Positions 1 to 10,714 of a stretch of 64,000 bases of DNA are shown one piece after another. Made by a program: the position numbers and the translations under genes. The notes under the pieces were generated by a model. That model had not been told where the DNA came from and searched no databases. It saw only the letters and a list, made by a program, of their open reading frames with translations. Every line of letters begins with the position of its first letter. The first letter of the stretch is position 1. The stretch is taken from contig NW_023601104.1 of NCBI RefSeq assembly GCF_014898055.3, positions 82,257,106-82,321,105 on the forward strand, given 5' to 3'. The stretch is from Talpa occidentalis. Lineage: Eukaryota > Chordata > Mammalia > Eulipotyphla > Talpidae.

Positions 1-221
1 GCAGCATTTGAAGCACGAGTTTCATCCCCAGACAGCCAGGGAGCAACCCATATTGCGCATCAGACCTCTCCTGATTTGCCCTCTACTCCCCTCAGCAGTG
101 TACATCAGTCAATCTGCCTGTTCTATTCCCTACTCTGTCTCTAGCGAATCCTCTCATCCCCCACATCTCTGGGCTGTACCCCAGCTCTTTATGCATAAAT
201 AAATAAGTCTTTAAAAAAATT
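1..221 (+). mobile_element. tRNA-derived SINE (older subfamily), cut by window start
   Basis: The body and tail of the window's common SINE are present: the CTCCCCTCAGCAGTGTA block, the CTCTGTCTCTAGCGAATCC block, CCCCAGCTCTTTATGCATAA, then a tail with AATAAATAAG and TCTTTAAA. The tRNA-like head lies outside the window, so no target-site duplication can be checked. Any short open frame over it is a by-product of the SINE. Confidence 0.9.
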
Positions 222-1006
222 TGGATTCACATACTAGCTCTGCAATTACTATATATGGTTCCAGAAGAGTCATTTATACTTCCAAAATTTCTGAAATTTC
301 ATTTAAGAGTTGAAGATAAAAGAATTATCTGGCTATTGTATTAAAAAGTGTACAACAGATCACATAAAATTCAACAAAATAGGAAATGCAAATATTATTC
401 TATAATAGCATGTACTTATAAATTGGTCATTTGTAAGTACAATGAAAATAGCCTATTATATATATATATATATAATGTGCTATGACACATAAGTAAAAAA
501 TAAGTATCAGAAATACTATTTATTACTGTTATTGATATTATCATTATTCATATTTATGAACGGACACATTTAAGCATGTATTTCTGCCAACAAATTACTT
601 CTACTCTTATTTTACACTATAGAGTAATTAGCAAAGCAATTATAGTAACAAATCTTTACCAAAAATAAAAGAAAAACTATAGAGAAGATTTTTAGAAACC
701 AGTGATTAATGAGCAACAACCCCCTCATTGAAAAAGAAAGAAAAAACCTCTTGAGTAGTTTAACTACACTTGCAAAGTCCCTCTAACTACATTTTATTCT
801 CAATCCTATCTTCTTTGTGGATTGAAAAATTCTTCATGGTCCTTTATTCAATTATTGAGGATGCTAACATTCCTTTCTCCTCTTTTGAGAACCATCTCCA
901 CTATAGAGGATTTTAGGAAAGGGGAAATACTATTAACACTTTGCATTTCTAGAGTTACTTCATTTCAAAACTGACACATTTAACAAGAGCTACACAAAGG
1001 TGATCC
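222..1006. other. AT-rich unique sequence, no feature seen
   Basis: No gene or recognised repeat is visible apart from a short TA dinucleotide run at about 455-475. Confidence 0.5.
455..475. repeat. (TA)n microsatellite
   Basis: Uninterrupted alternating T/A run of about ten units inside AT-rich sequence. Confidence 0.85.
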
Positions 1007-1022
1007 CTTCTCCCATTCTTTT

Positions 1023-1304
1023 TATTTATTTTTTTAAGATTTATTTATTTATGCATACAAAAGCTGGGGTGCAGGCCAGAGATGCGGTGGTGGTGGGGGG
1101 GGTTAGAGGATTCACCAAATACAGAGTGGGGAGCAGAATAGGTGGATCCACTGAAATACACTGCTGAGGGGAGCAGCTGGTGAGACAGGAGAGGTCTGCT
1201 GCACCATGTGGGTAGCTGCCTCCCTGGGGATCAAACTCATGCTGTAATGGCTGTGGTTAGCTTCATAGTGCTGAGAATTAGCCCCATGCTCCACCGGGGA
1301 GGCC
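1023..1304 (-). mobile_element. tRNA-derived SINE (older subfamily)
   Basis: Read on the minus strand it starts GGCCTCCCCGGTGGAGCATG, contains the diverged tRNA-like region and body, and ends in a TTTATTTATT-complementary tail with TCTTAAAA. It is flanked by imperfect target-site duplications, CTTCTCCCATTCTTTT (about 1007-1022) and CCTCTTCCATTCTTTT (1305-1320). The divergence suggests an older copy. Confidence 0.92.
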
Positions 1305-1320
1305 CCTCTTCCATTCTTTT

Positions 1321-2150
1321 ATATACAAGCTGGTAACCAGACAGTCCTTCAGTCCTTTAAGTGGAAACCTTGTCTGCTTAAATCTGCAGTGGAATTTTAG
1401 CTGATTTTACACTCAATTAAAGTGAAACCATTTTAGAGTGGGCATCTGTAGCAGCAATATCATTTTGACTAATGGATTTTCACTTCATCCCGATGCTTTA
1501 AAACTAATCATAATGATAAGAATAGTAAATAACACATATAGCAATTTTTTTCTATGAGAAAGATCGCATGACTTAGCTATATTGTAGACGAGGCAGTCAA
1601 GACTCAGAAAGATGGAGCAACATGTTGGGGTAATATTTGTCTGATGAAGATTTGAAGTTGGATTTGAAGTCAGGCAATGCATGTTCATAGCTTCAGTTAA
1701 TTGTATTTATAATGAATAGTGTAGCCTTGTTTATCAGTCTTACACCACCAAAATATAGAGACAAGGGTAAGTGGATTTTTCAAAAAATATTGAGCAAGTG
1801 CTTAAGAAGCTGGGATTTAAATTCAATGAACCATAATCTTTGCATTCAGGATTCTTAATTTGGGATGGGGAACAGAATTCCTGAGCAATATGCTTTTCTA
1901 TAATTCCATTTTTCTATTAGCTATGTAAGTACAAGCTTGGTAATTTCTCACCACTGATATTCCTTACTGTTGTTTGCCTTGCAAACATATGGAATTGGCA
2001 ATTAGCAGTTTACAGTCCTGATGTTTCACTTTCGCTGTCATCTGAGCTTTTTCTCAACTTAATACTGTAAAAACCTGCCAAGCCTCTAACAAGCTTTGAG
2101 AGATGGAACACAGCACTTGGGGAAACAGCTGACACAATGATCAGATCTGG
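1321..2150. other. Unique sequence, no feature seen
   Basis: No coding potential above background and no recognised repeat. Longest frames are below 70 codons and look random. Confidence 0.45.
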
Positions 2151-2159
2151 TCTGTGCCG

Positions 2160-2900
2160 GTGTGTTAGCTTATCTTAAGTTTGTTGCAGTGACTTCCCTG
2201 GGTCCACAGGTTTAAGTTTGTAAATTGGCAGAGCACCCTGGCTATGCTAATGGACCATATTGTCTTCACAGGGAGATGCTGAAGTCTGCATGGGTAACTA
2301 AGGTACTGTACAGTAAAGAAGTTGACCTTTCCCAAAGAGAGATCTGGTGATTGCCCTCAGTTCAAGGAGTAGGTTGGAATGGACAGGAATGCATTTATTT
2401 AACATAGGAGCTGGCCACACCAGATTTCATGGTGCAGGCAGCCATAACTGATAGTTTTCAGGTGGGCGCTGGGAACACCACAAAGAGCAATCATGTGACT
2501 TAGGGCATACAGCATCAGTTAACCTTGAGACTGAGTGCAGTTAATCAATCAATCACACCTATATATGAAGCCCCAAGAAAGACTCTGGACATTGAGGCTC
2601 ATCTGCAGTTCCTCGGATGGCAATACTCTGAATATTCTCACAAATCAATGCTGGAAGGATAATGCATCCTGAGCATTTTTGTTTGGCTCTCTCCCAGATT
2701 CTGACCTGTGTGTCTTCCTTTGGCTGATATTTAACATATATCCCTTCCCTGTAATAAAGCATAACTGTGAGTATAATAGCTTCCATTATGGTTCTGTGGG
2801 TAGTTCTGGATAATTATCAAAACTTAGGGTCTTTGGGGGAACTCCCTAAACTTATAGCTAGTGTTAGAATTGATGGTTGTGACCTAAAACTTTATAGAGC
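2160..2900 (+). mobile_element. Old endogenous retrovirus LTR remnant (probable)
   Basis: The stretch around 2545-2780 reads like a mammalian ERV LTR: a CACACCTATATATGAAGCC promoter-like segment, a CCTTTGGCTGATATTTAAC block and a CCCTGTAATAAAGCATAAC poly(A)-signal segment at about 2746-2764, followed by the CTGTGAGTATAATAGCTTCC type of U5. Sequence before about 2450 may be unrelated. The boundaries are soft; the ERVL-like class is inferred from memory of LTR wording, not from a search. Confidence 0.5.
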
Positions 2901-2918
2901 ACCTAATGGTAGGTAAGT

Positions 2919-2927
2919 AGAGAGAGA

Positions 2928-2985
<58 letters not shown>
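2919..2985. repeat. (GA)n microsatellite
   Basis: Long GA run with a single GGGAAA interruption near 2928-2933; about 30 units follow. Confidence 0.95.
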
Positions 2986-3003
2986 AGTCATCTGATCTTG
3001 AAT

Positions 3004-3215
3004 TGTCTTGATTATGTCCAAATCTTGGACTGGCTACATACTAGCTACGTCACCTTGGACAACCTTTTTACACTCCCCAGCTTTCCATTTAATAATATAA
3101 TTGTTGACACAATATACCTGGCTGGATTGCTGCCAAGGGTAAAGAGATTATTTATAGGATGATCCCAGCATGATGTCAAAACCCTGGTAGGTGCTTCATA
3201 AACATTCATTTATTG
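3004..3215 (+). mobile_element. MIR (tRNA-derived ancient SINE)
   Basis: The core region (ACTAGCTACGTCACCTTGGA) matches the MIR core wording 'actagctgtgtgaccttggg', followed by the CTCCCCAGCTTTCC and GTAGGTGCTTCATAAACATT end typical of MIR. It is strongly diverged. Confidence 0.75.
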
Positions 3216-4625
3216 TTCAAAGTTCAGAAGAGTCTCCTTAAAGTAAATTATTCTTGGCTCAGTGTAGCCATATCAAGCACAGGTTCTGAAGAACTCTCAG
3301 AAGGAATGTTTGAGCTGCAGGCAGTGAATTGTCAAATCTGAGACAACTCTCAATATTTATATCCCCTCAGAGAAAGAATTCAGGAAAAGATGTGGAGAAT
3401 GGATCCTGGAAAGGATCTCATTGAGGATTTATAAGCTACTGGATGTAGGGGGTACTGTAGTTCGATCATTGCTTTCTTCAAAAGGTATTCTTTAAGTATT
3501 TTGATGCATCATGCACTTTTCCAGAAGTTGAAGAGTTGTCAGTTAACAGACAGAATTCTTCTCTTGGACACTAACATCAAGTGGGTAAAACATTGAATAA
3601 ACAGTTATGTGGCATAAATATTAAGTAATAGTAATTATGCAAACAAGTCAAGAGAATGGAGTACTGTGTATGTCTGTGTGGAGGGGGGAAAGCTAGCTGG
3701 TAACAGATGGTCAGAAAAACCTTTCTGAAAAAAATGACATTTAATCAGATACCTGAGAATAATGAAGAACCGAACTTTGTCAGTCTGTGGGGAAGAGTGT
3801 TTGAGGCAGAGACAGATGATCCAAGATATACTGGAATATCAGCAGAGACCAACAAGGATATGATATTTTATATTACTAAAAATTTCCTAGTAAGTTTATA
3901 GACTTTAATCCTTCAATATAATATTCTTCAATTGGACAAAATATTTCTACAGATCTCTGAAGGAATATATAACTAAGAAATAAAATTAAAAGACAATGTA
4001 GTGAGATTTCCCAAATGTCCTATTAAAATGCATTATAAAATGACAGTGAGTAGGATATACAGTGAGGACCTGAGAATTAATAGCCAGATGGGTGTGACAG
4101 CAGCAGCCTGGAAATGTTCCCTGAAAAGTATTAACCAACATCTAGTATCATTAGTGAGCCACTGGAAATCGTTAGTAAAGAAGTGGATTATTCATTAAAT
4201 TATATTGGGAAATTTTGCTAATTGGGAAAAAAATGAGTTAGGGTCTCTCCACACTCCATGCACCAAAGTAGTTTTTAGATGAGTTAGTTAAATGGACCAA
4301 TCCATAAAAATGAGAGGAAATCATGGGTTAGTTCTTTGACAATCGTGGGATACAAAATAAATTGCAATATCATTAGCTGAAATATAAATTAAAATATAAA
4401 CATTAAAATACATCGACTCTCCCTCAAAGATTATCTTTAATGGATGTTTTTGAATCAAATAAGAAAAACATAGCTATAAGGAAAGAGCAAGAGTGGGCGT
4501 TTTTCTAAGGTCTCAGGGATTCCCTGGATTTTTCAGTTTCATTTGTGTACAAGCACTAAATTCTTGGTCTATCAGGAATTTGTTTTTTTAACTTATTAAT
4601 TAGAATTTTTAATTATCAGGATTAT
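3216..4625. other. Unique sequence, no feature seen
   Basis: AT-rich, no recognised repeat family. Short frames near 3707-3901 and 4001-4198 have no recognisable protein motif and no exon context. Confidence 0.45.
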
Positions 4626-4629
4626 TTTA

Positions 4630-5420
4630 TTTTTCAATGAATTGATTAATTAAAATTATGTTTATTGAGGTAGAATTGATTTACAACATTGTCTGTGTTT
4701 TAAGGGTATAGGTTGACACTTCTACAAATATGTTATTACATCATGCCCATCACCAAAGCTCTAATAAGCCTCCATCCTTTCTGTAGCCTCAGATCTGCAG
4801 TTGAATTCAAGCTTATATTTTGTTTTTATATTCTACATGTGATGAAATCATCCAGTACTTGCCTTTCTTATTCTGACTTACTTTGACTAGCATAATCCCC
4901 TCCAGCTCCATTTATATTATTGCAAATGGCAAGATTTCATCCTTTTTTTTTTTTTTTTAGAACCCAGTGGTGTAAATACACCACACGTCCTTTGTCCACG
5001 TTTCTGTCACTGAACACTTAGGTGGTTTCTGCAGCTTTCCTCTTGAAATAGTGCTAAAGGGGTTTCCCTGGTGGTGCAAGGGGTTAAATCTCAGCACTGT
5101 GAAGCTATCAGCAGCCCCTGCAGCCTGAGTTTGACGCCCAGGCAGGGAGCTGACCCACATGACACAGAAGACCTCTCCTGTCTCACCCACTGCTTCCCTC
5201 AGCAGTGTATTTCAGTAGATCCACTTGTTCTGCTCCCCACTCTGTCTCTGGTGAATCCTCTCACCCACCCCACCTCTGGCCTACACCCCAGCTCTTGTAT
5301 GCATAAATAAATGAAATGAATCTTTAAAAAAAAGAAGAAAAGAAAATAGTGCTGAAATGAATAGTAGTGTATATAGCCCCTTGAATCAGTGGTTCCATAT
5401 TCTTTATCATACATTAGGGT
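4630..5420 (-). mobile_element. Old L1 3' end, antisense, split by a SINE
   Basis: Wording of an inverted mammalian L1 end is clear: TTTATTGAGGTAGAATTGAT, CATCACCAAAGCTC, TTCTGACTTACTTTGACTAG, CCTCCAGCTCCATTTATATT and the CACCACACGTCCTTTGTCCA segment; these match the reverse of the L1MA-like ORF2 C-terminus and 3' UTR. Positions 5059-5341 are a later SINE. An internal T-run at about 4942-4959 may be a further small insertion or slippage. Confidence 0.75.
5059..5341 (+). mobile_element. tRNA-derived SINE (older subfamily)
   Basis: Starts GGGGTTTCCCTGGTGGTGCA, includes B-box-like GAGTTTGACGCCC, the CTCTGTCTCTGGTGAATCCT block and tail ATAAATAAATGAAATGAATC TTTAAA. It sits inside an older antisense L1 and is flanked by GAAATAGTGCTAAA (5045-5058) and GAAAATAGTGCTGAAA (5342-5357), imperfect target-site duplications. 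Confidence 0.95.
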
Positions 5421-7020
5421 TAGACAGAACGTGTTACACAAATTTCTGCTAGTGAGTTGGATTTTTTGATTTTTTATAGTTCATAGCTCTATAGTTTTAG
5501 AGTTGTATTTTTAACTGTAGTAATCTTGACTTTCCCCGTTCTCCCTGGGACCTCTTTCTTTAGGTTTCTTTTCAAAACATGTTCTCTGAAGATAGAATGT
5601 CAAATACATAAAGGTGAATAAAGGAAACATTTTTGGAATATTAGCCATCTGAGTCAGGGACTGCATCTTGCTCTAGCCACTGGCACATTGGATGAGCTGA
5701 GCAAAAATGTTTAATGAAAGGATATCCTCATGGTAGGAAAGGTCTGTAAGGGATTCAGTCCATTTGCAGTCCATAAAAGCTTGTTTTTAAACAACAGAAA
5801 CTGTAATTTCTGTAAACGTATAAATGTTTGTGTGGATGTAAGGTTGCCTTCTATAATGAAGTATTATGGAATATGAATGCAGGGAGAGGGTTTTCTCTGT
5901 TTTTGTTTCTTTGGGGTACTTCCAGTATTGCTACCAAACCCCCTCATGCAGGGATCGCTGGTGAGAAATAGTTGGGTGGAGTGTGGTTTCAATCTCTTTG
6001 GTGTCCATTCTCATGAGCAGTGTCACTGACCTTTCTCCTGCCATAGTCTTGTCTTCTGCAGTATTTATGGAGAATGCTGACAGATTTTTTTTTCAGCATC
6101 AAAAGTTTTAATTTTTCCAAACAAAATTTTCAAATGGCAAATGAACAGAAATTCAAAAGTTGCAAATTTGCAGCTGTAGTCTGTGGGGAGAGAAAACTGC
6201 ACCCATCAAGTCTGCGAAATATACCAGAATGTAGAGAAATCAATTGATTGGCAGCTGTGGATATTTACATCTCTCTTTAATTGCTTAAAATCAGAGAGTT
6301 GGGAGACTTCACTAGACTTGGCAGCAATTCAAGTCAAGTACTGTTCCTCTTTCAGCAGGAAGCTGGGAAAGCTGAAAAGTGCATACCTTTTTATAAAAAA
6401 AGGAAGAAAATGAAGAGAAGTTACAACTAGAGAAACTGGAAGACATTCAGTAGCATATCCTCAGGGAAATTAAAGAAGGAGCCAGTTGAGAAAGCCTAGA
6501 ATTGTTATCATTAAATGTAGAGAAGTTAATATCATAGACTGATATAGGCTAATATATTTGAAAAATAACAGTTAAAAAATAACATTTATATAATTGAGAA
6601 TGGAAGTTTAATAAAAAGAAGTTATACTACTGGGAACGTACCCAAGTGAAATACATTTGATATCCTCACTAAGTAGGATGCTAATTTATCAACAAATTAG
6701 ACTATGTTGGGATAATTAAGTATTATGAGTCATGTTTCATTTTCTTCTTTCTGAGATGTCCAGTTACTAATTTTATTTTCTTATAAATAAGTTCAGAAAA
6801 ACTAACAATAGAAACACAGTGACTAATGTAATTATTTGACCAATTATGTAGATTTATGTGATCCCTTGGTATGTGAACATGAGGAATGGTGTGTTAAGTA
6901 TGGTGGGAGGGAGATCATTCATTTATATAGCTATGTATTCAATAAACATTGCATAAACATTTCCTCTGAACCCTGTCCTATGCTAAGGAAACTGAGTTTC
7001 GTGCCGAGCCTTTCTTTTTA
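5421..7020. other. Mostly unique sequence
   Basis: No gene is supported. A weak L2-like tail (AGTCAGGGACTGCATCTTGC) lies near 5650-5720, and a weak inverted L2 tail (TATTCAATAAACATTGC, then CCTATGCTAAGGAAACTGAG) near 6920-7005. The rest shows nothing. Confidence 0.4.
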
Positions 7021-7130
7021 TATATACAGAGCGTATTAGTATTATATACATATAATTACGTATATAATATATATAACATAATATAGAGTATATTAGTATT
7101 ATATATATAATATTAGAATATAGTATCTGC
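7021..7130. repeat. AT-rich low-complexity tract
   Basis: Alternating TATATA/ATTAGTATTATATA units, with ATTAGTATTATATA occurring at about 7037 and 7092. Confidence 0.8.
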
Positions 7131-7389
7131 CAGGGTTCCATATGGTAACAGAAACTCTTCTTGGCATTGCATTTTACTAATTCTACAATATCCATATTTT
7201 CACCTTTATCATCTCTGAAATCACAGTGTCTTAAAATGGATGATATATTATAGCTTAATTAGGTGCTCACAAAATCCACTTTCAGAATACTTCCTATGCA
7301 TTCTTAAAGTAAAAGTGATGGAAACTACTTCTAATTTTAAGAAAACAGAAATTATTGAGCCCACAGGAAGCCATTCCTTTTAAGTCTCA

Positions 7390-7930
7390 GCCTGTCATAT
7401 GCCTATATTTTTATTTATTCATTTATTTTTATTTTTTACATCATTGTTCATTTTTAAACATGGTTTGCTTCCCCCCACCCCCTCGGGTGTAGTCCCCATA
7501 GAGTTTCCTTCCCCAATGCACCTGTGCAGCATCACCTCAGTCCTCTGTGCTCCTCCCTCCCTCCCTCTGATCTCTTTCCCCTGTAGGATGTCTCTGGGTT
7601 ATATTAAAGGTGTCTTAATGGGCCATGAAGGTGATGGGGGTTAAGAGTAAAAAGGTTGCAAAGGCAGCACCACAAGACCAGAAACCTGGCTCGGGCAAGG
7701 CTAAGAGCTGGAGGTGGGGTAGAAATGATTAACATAGTCATTAAGCCAGATATAGAAATGAAAAATCCTCCAGAGCCAATTGCATAGCAAGCATCAGACT
7801 GATAGAGAAAGTATCACGGGTATCACGAGGCGCAGACCAGAGATGGATTATGGAGATGGTGGCCATTGTAGGGAATCACTGGTCCTTACAAATCAACCTA
7901 GTCACACCCTAGAAGTAATTAGGTTACAAG
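7390..7930. other. Unassigned region upstream of LTR-like block
   Basis: A pyrimidine-rich start (CCCCCCACCCCCTCGGG near 7472-7488 and CTCCCTCCCTCCCTCTG near 7552-7568) is followed by mixed sequence. The T-rich opening (TTTTTACATCATTGTTCATT) resembles the inverted 3' UTR of the young L1 copies at 10296 and 35026, so it may be a further L1 3' fragment. The rest could be LTR or ERV internal sequence. No retroviral protein motif is visible in any frame. Confidence 0.3.
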
Positions 7931-8300
7931 AGTTTTCAATTCCACAAAAGAATGACTCTATGAGTGCAATCTCTGCCCTGGAGCAGGGCAGTAGCCCTCC
8001 TGCTGCCCGTGCCTATGCAGGTGCTCCTTGCTGCCAACTTCCTCCCTTGGCAGGTAGCAGCCCTCCTGCCTGCCTGTGATGTGTGACCTTCTTTCTCCCT
8101 TGGCAAAGCAGCAGAGGCAGCTTCCTCCCACGACTGCCCGCCTGCGACCATGCAGGCATCCATTGTAACAGACCGGTCCTTTTCAGGGACAGCCCTTTCT
8201 GCCTGCTTGTGCCTGTGCGAGCATCTTTACCCTTCTCTCCCTTTTATAATAAACCTGCCCTTTTGGATACAACTAACACCTCTGTCATGTGGAGAAACTC
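7930..8300 (+). mobile_element. LTR-like block with internal degenerate repeats
   Basis: GC-rich sequence in AT-rich surroundings. It contains repeated GCAGCCCTCCTGC and CTTCCTCCCTTGGCA-type modules and ends in CTCCCTTTTATAATAAACCT, which supplies an AATAAA signal at 8258-8263. This layout suits an ERV LTR (repetitive U3, poly(A) signal, then U5). No TG/CA ends or target-site duplication were fixed, and no second matching LTR was found. Confidence 0.4.
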
Positions 8301-8537
8301 GCCTGGAAACTCACCAGTGCAGCTGAAAGGGGCAGCGCTAGTGAAACTTCCCAGATTGAACCCAAGATTCCCACTCTCCGAGTTCCATATCTCCAAAACT
8401 GACTTCAAAGGTATAGGGTAAGTAAAGTATCAGGCTTTTCCGCCCTCCCGCCATAAGATTAAATGCATGCCCAATGGCGGACACCTGGAGTAGGGTGTGG
8501 GCATGCATAGGTGGGTACACCTGGGCTGAGACTGGCT

Positions 8538-8543
8538 TATAAG
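8538..8543 (+). promoter_or_regulatory. TATA box of the probable LTR
   Basis: TATAAG inside GGCTTATAAGACC, about 185 bases upstream of the AATAAA. The activity of this promoter is not known from sequence. Confidence 0.45.
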
Positions 8544-8723
8544 ACCAGGGAAAGACTGGTAGAAGGAGAACAAGCAAGAGACGAGAAGAGAACCAGCGGA
8601 GAAGCAGAGGCTATAAGAGGACGCCGGAGAGCCCAGCAAGAGTGAAGACTCGCTGGGGGCTGGGAGGCCTGCCAGTTTCCGGGCCCTCTTGGCACCCCTG
8701 CCTGCTATGTACCTGGTAAACTC

Positions 8724-8729
8724 AATAAA
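8724..8729 (+). promoter_or_regulatory. Poly(A) signal of the probable LTR
   Basis: Canonical AATAAA in CTCAATAAAAGCCTG, a context common in retroviral R regions. Confidence 0.5.
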
Positions 8730-8929
8730 AGCCTGAAAAAAACATGGAGGGATCCAGGACTCTCCTTCACCAGTCTGCTCGGGTCATAGAAAACCTGCTC
8801 TGTGCCCTTCCTGCCTCTACAAAAGGTAAGCCCCGCTCTTGCCATGGCCACGTGTCTGCCTCTTGCCAAAGGGGTCAGTGGTTTTCTTTTCCATTTTCAA
8901 CACTTCTTGGGGTGCCACTCATTGGTGGA

Positions 8930-9640
8930 ATTTAAAAAGAGCTCTGCTGGCAGGCGAATCTCGTATACAGACACATTTTGAGGATGTTGGCCCCTATAAT
9001 ACCGGGAACAATGCAAAGGGTAGGGTTAGTGCTGGAAATCAACTGAGAACATCTGGAAAACATATAGAAAATAATGAGTAAAGCACTTAAGCAAAGTGCA
9101 GGGGTAACATTTGGATTAAGGAACTGCAAGGTAAATTAAAGTTTGTAAAATGTGCTCGCGTGTAAGTGAATTTCATGTTTTACATATTCTAAAGTATTTA
9201 TAATTAGCCATATTCTATTAGTGAGGAAGTTGAAGTTATAGAATGTTCATTTTCCCCCAGATATCTGTGTGTCTGTCTATCTACCGACCTATCCATCCAT
9301 CCATCCATCCATACACCAAATGTTATAGTCAAGATTTGATTCCAGATTTCGAAAGATAAAAATCCATGATTTCTCACTCATGCCATGTTACTTCTCCTAG
9401 AAAGCCACAGAATTAATGTTGCCAGGTAGATGATTTATGTTTGAAATACAGAGTAAAAGCTGTCACCACAGGAATGGTGACAAAGAGAACTGGTAGAGTT
9501 ATTTTCTTTTACTGCCTTAGAATAGAGAAATTTCAGTGATCATGAAAAGTCTATGCCTGCTTCTGAGGTCTGGTGTATGTTGTAAAAATAAACCATTTAA
9601 ATTAAAAAAAAAAAAAACTTAACAATTTATAGATTTAACT
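8930..9640. other. Unique sequence with short ATCC repeat
   Basis: No gene is seen. A CTATCCATCCATCCATCCATCC-type run (about six ATCC units) is at 9289-9311. An A-run at 9604-9617 follows AAATAAACCATTTAAATT. Confidence 0.5.
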
Positions 9641-9655
9641 TCATCTACCACTTTT

Positions 9656-9982
9656 TTTTTTTTTTTTTTTTTTTTTTTATAGAGGCATGTTTATTTATTT
9701 ATTTGTTTGTTTGTTTGTTTGGTTTTTTTGTTTATACATGCACTGGGTACAGTCAGAAGCGCGGGAGGGCGAGAGAATTCACCAGAGCCAGAGCGGGGAG
9801 CAGAGCAGGCAGAAGGACCGAAGTACACTGCTGAGGGGAGCAGCGGGCGGCAGGAGAGGTCTGCGCGCCATGTGGGACCCTCCTCCCGTGGCCGGGGAGC
9901 AGCTGGGGATTGAACCGGCGTCGCAGAGGCTGCGGGCAGGTTCACAACCCAGCGCTCAACCGCTGCGCCACCAGGGAGGCCC
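9656..9982 (-). mobile_element. Young tRNA-derived SINE with variant tail
   Basis: On the minus strand it begins GGCCTCCCTGGTGGCGCAGC GG, has the young GGGTTGTGAACC head variant and B-box-like GGTTCAATCCCC, and ends GACTGTACCCAGTGCATG. The tail is (CAAA)n(TAAA)n then ACATGCCTCTATAAAA rather than the usual TCTTT. Target-site duplication TCATCTACCACTTTT is identical at 9641-9655 and 9985-9999, so insertion is recent. Confidence 0.96.
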
Positions 9983-10295
9983 CCTCATCTACCACTTTTA
10001 CATAATATTTAAGTCCTAAATTTATTTTAATATTCTAGACTCTTATATATTCTTGAATCAAGGAAGACACTCATTGGAGTATGTGTGTTTTCCTATTGTA
10101 TTGTCAGTAAGATACTATTTTGATTATTTTGTATTTCCAGGATATTTATATTCTAGACCCCTTTCATTAGTGTTGTTTTCCAAATGGTCTGATATGTATT
10201 AACTTGTTTTATCCATTAGGTTAAGTTTACAAAATTGTCACATTCTACTCTCAAAAACACAACTGAAATTTTTGCTCCGATTCCCTCCTCTCTCT

Positions 10296-10714
10296 TTTTT
10301 TAAAATATTTTATTTTATATTATTCTTACATCATTTTTCATTTTTGCACAATGTATGCATTTTCATTTTGATTATATTCCCCATACAAATGCACTCTGCC
10401 TTATTTTGACCCTAATCCTTCCTCTCCCCTCCCCCCCCCCCCCAGTGTGTGTCTGGTCCATAGTTGCTTGTTGATTTTGATTTTTACTTTCTTTAATTAG
10501 TCTTTTTCCTGGTCCCTTATTTGGGTTTCCTGCTATGAGTAAGACCATCTGGTATTTTTCTTTTTCTTTCTGACTTATTTCGCTGAGCATGATCCCTTCT
10601 AGCTCTATCCATGTTGCTGCAAACTGCATGTGTTTATCTTTTTTGATTGTTGAGTAATATTCCATGGTGTATATGAACCACATCTTCTTGATCCAGTCAT
10701 CTATTTTTGGGCAT
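10296..10714 (-). mobile_element. Young L1, severely 5'-truncated
   Basis: On the minus strand this is the end of L1 ORF2 followed by a C/G-run-containing 3' UTR and an A-rich tail (seen as a T-rich stretch near 10296-10320). Flanks GATTCCCTCCTCTCT (from 10279) and GATTCCTTCCTCACTT (from 10715) look like an imperfect target-site duplication. It resembles the copy at 35026-35609. Confidence 0.88.
10372..10714 (-). pseudogene. L1 ORF2 C-terminal fragment
   Basis: The minus-strand frame encodes the very end of the L1 ORF2 protein, the endonuclease/reverse-transcriptase that copies L1 and SINE RNA into the genome. The recognised C-terminal wording is CPKIDDWIKKMWFIYTMEY, then KKDKHMQFAATW and LEGIMLSE. 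Endonuclease, reverse-transcriptase and cysteine-rich parts are absent because the insertion is truncated, so it is not functional. The first residues of the open frame (MRKES) come from flanking DNA, not L1. After LLIAGN the frame stays open for about 50 further residues into the 3' region, where the related copy at 35217 has a stop. Confidence 0.88.

Larger units (their letters stand above)
8440..8905 (+). mobile_element. Endogenous retrovirus LTR (probable)
   Basis: The order of signals fits a U3-R-U5 unit: a GC-richer U3 with an 11-bp inverted repeat (8463-8473 and 8498-8508), a TATAAG box at 8538-8543, an AATAAA at 8724-8729 (about 185 bases later, a normal R length), then a U5-like pyrimidine-rich stretch ending near 8905. 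Within U5, AAAAGGTAAGC at about 8821-8831 is a good splice-donor match. Downstream CTTGGGGTGCCACTCATTGG lies where a primer-binding site would be, but I could not match it to a tRNA. No gag, pol or env remnant is visible, so it is a solo LTR or a heavily deleted element. Confidence 0.55.

Noticed and set aside
7780..8079. 99-codon frame as a retroviral gene remnant
   Set aside because: No zinc-knuckle, protease, reverse-transcriptase or envelope wording seen.
8083..8421. 112-codon frame over the LTR-like block
   Set aside because: No retroviral protein motif; composition is that of GC-rich LTR sequence.
9289..9311. ATCC repeat as a regulatory site
   Set aside because: A simple tetranucleotide run of about six units; no further support.
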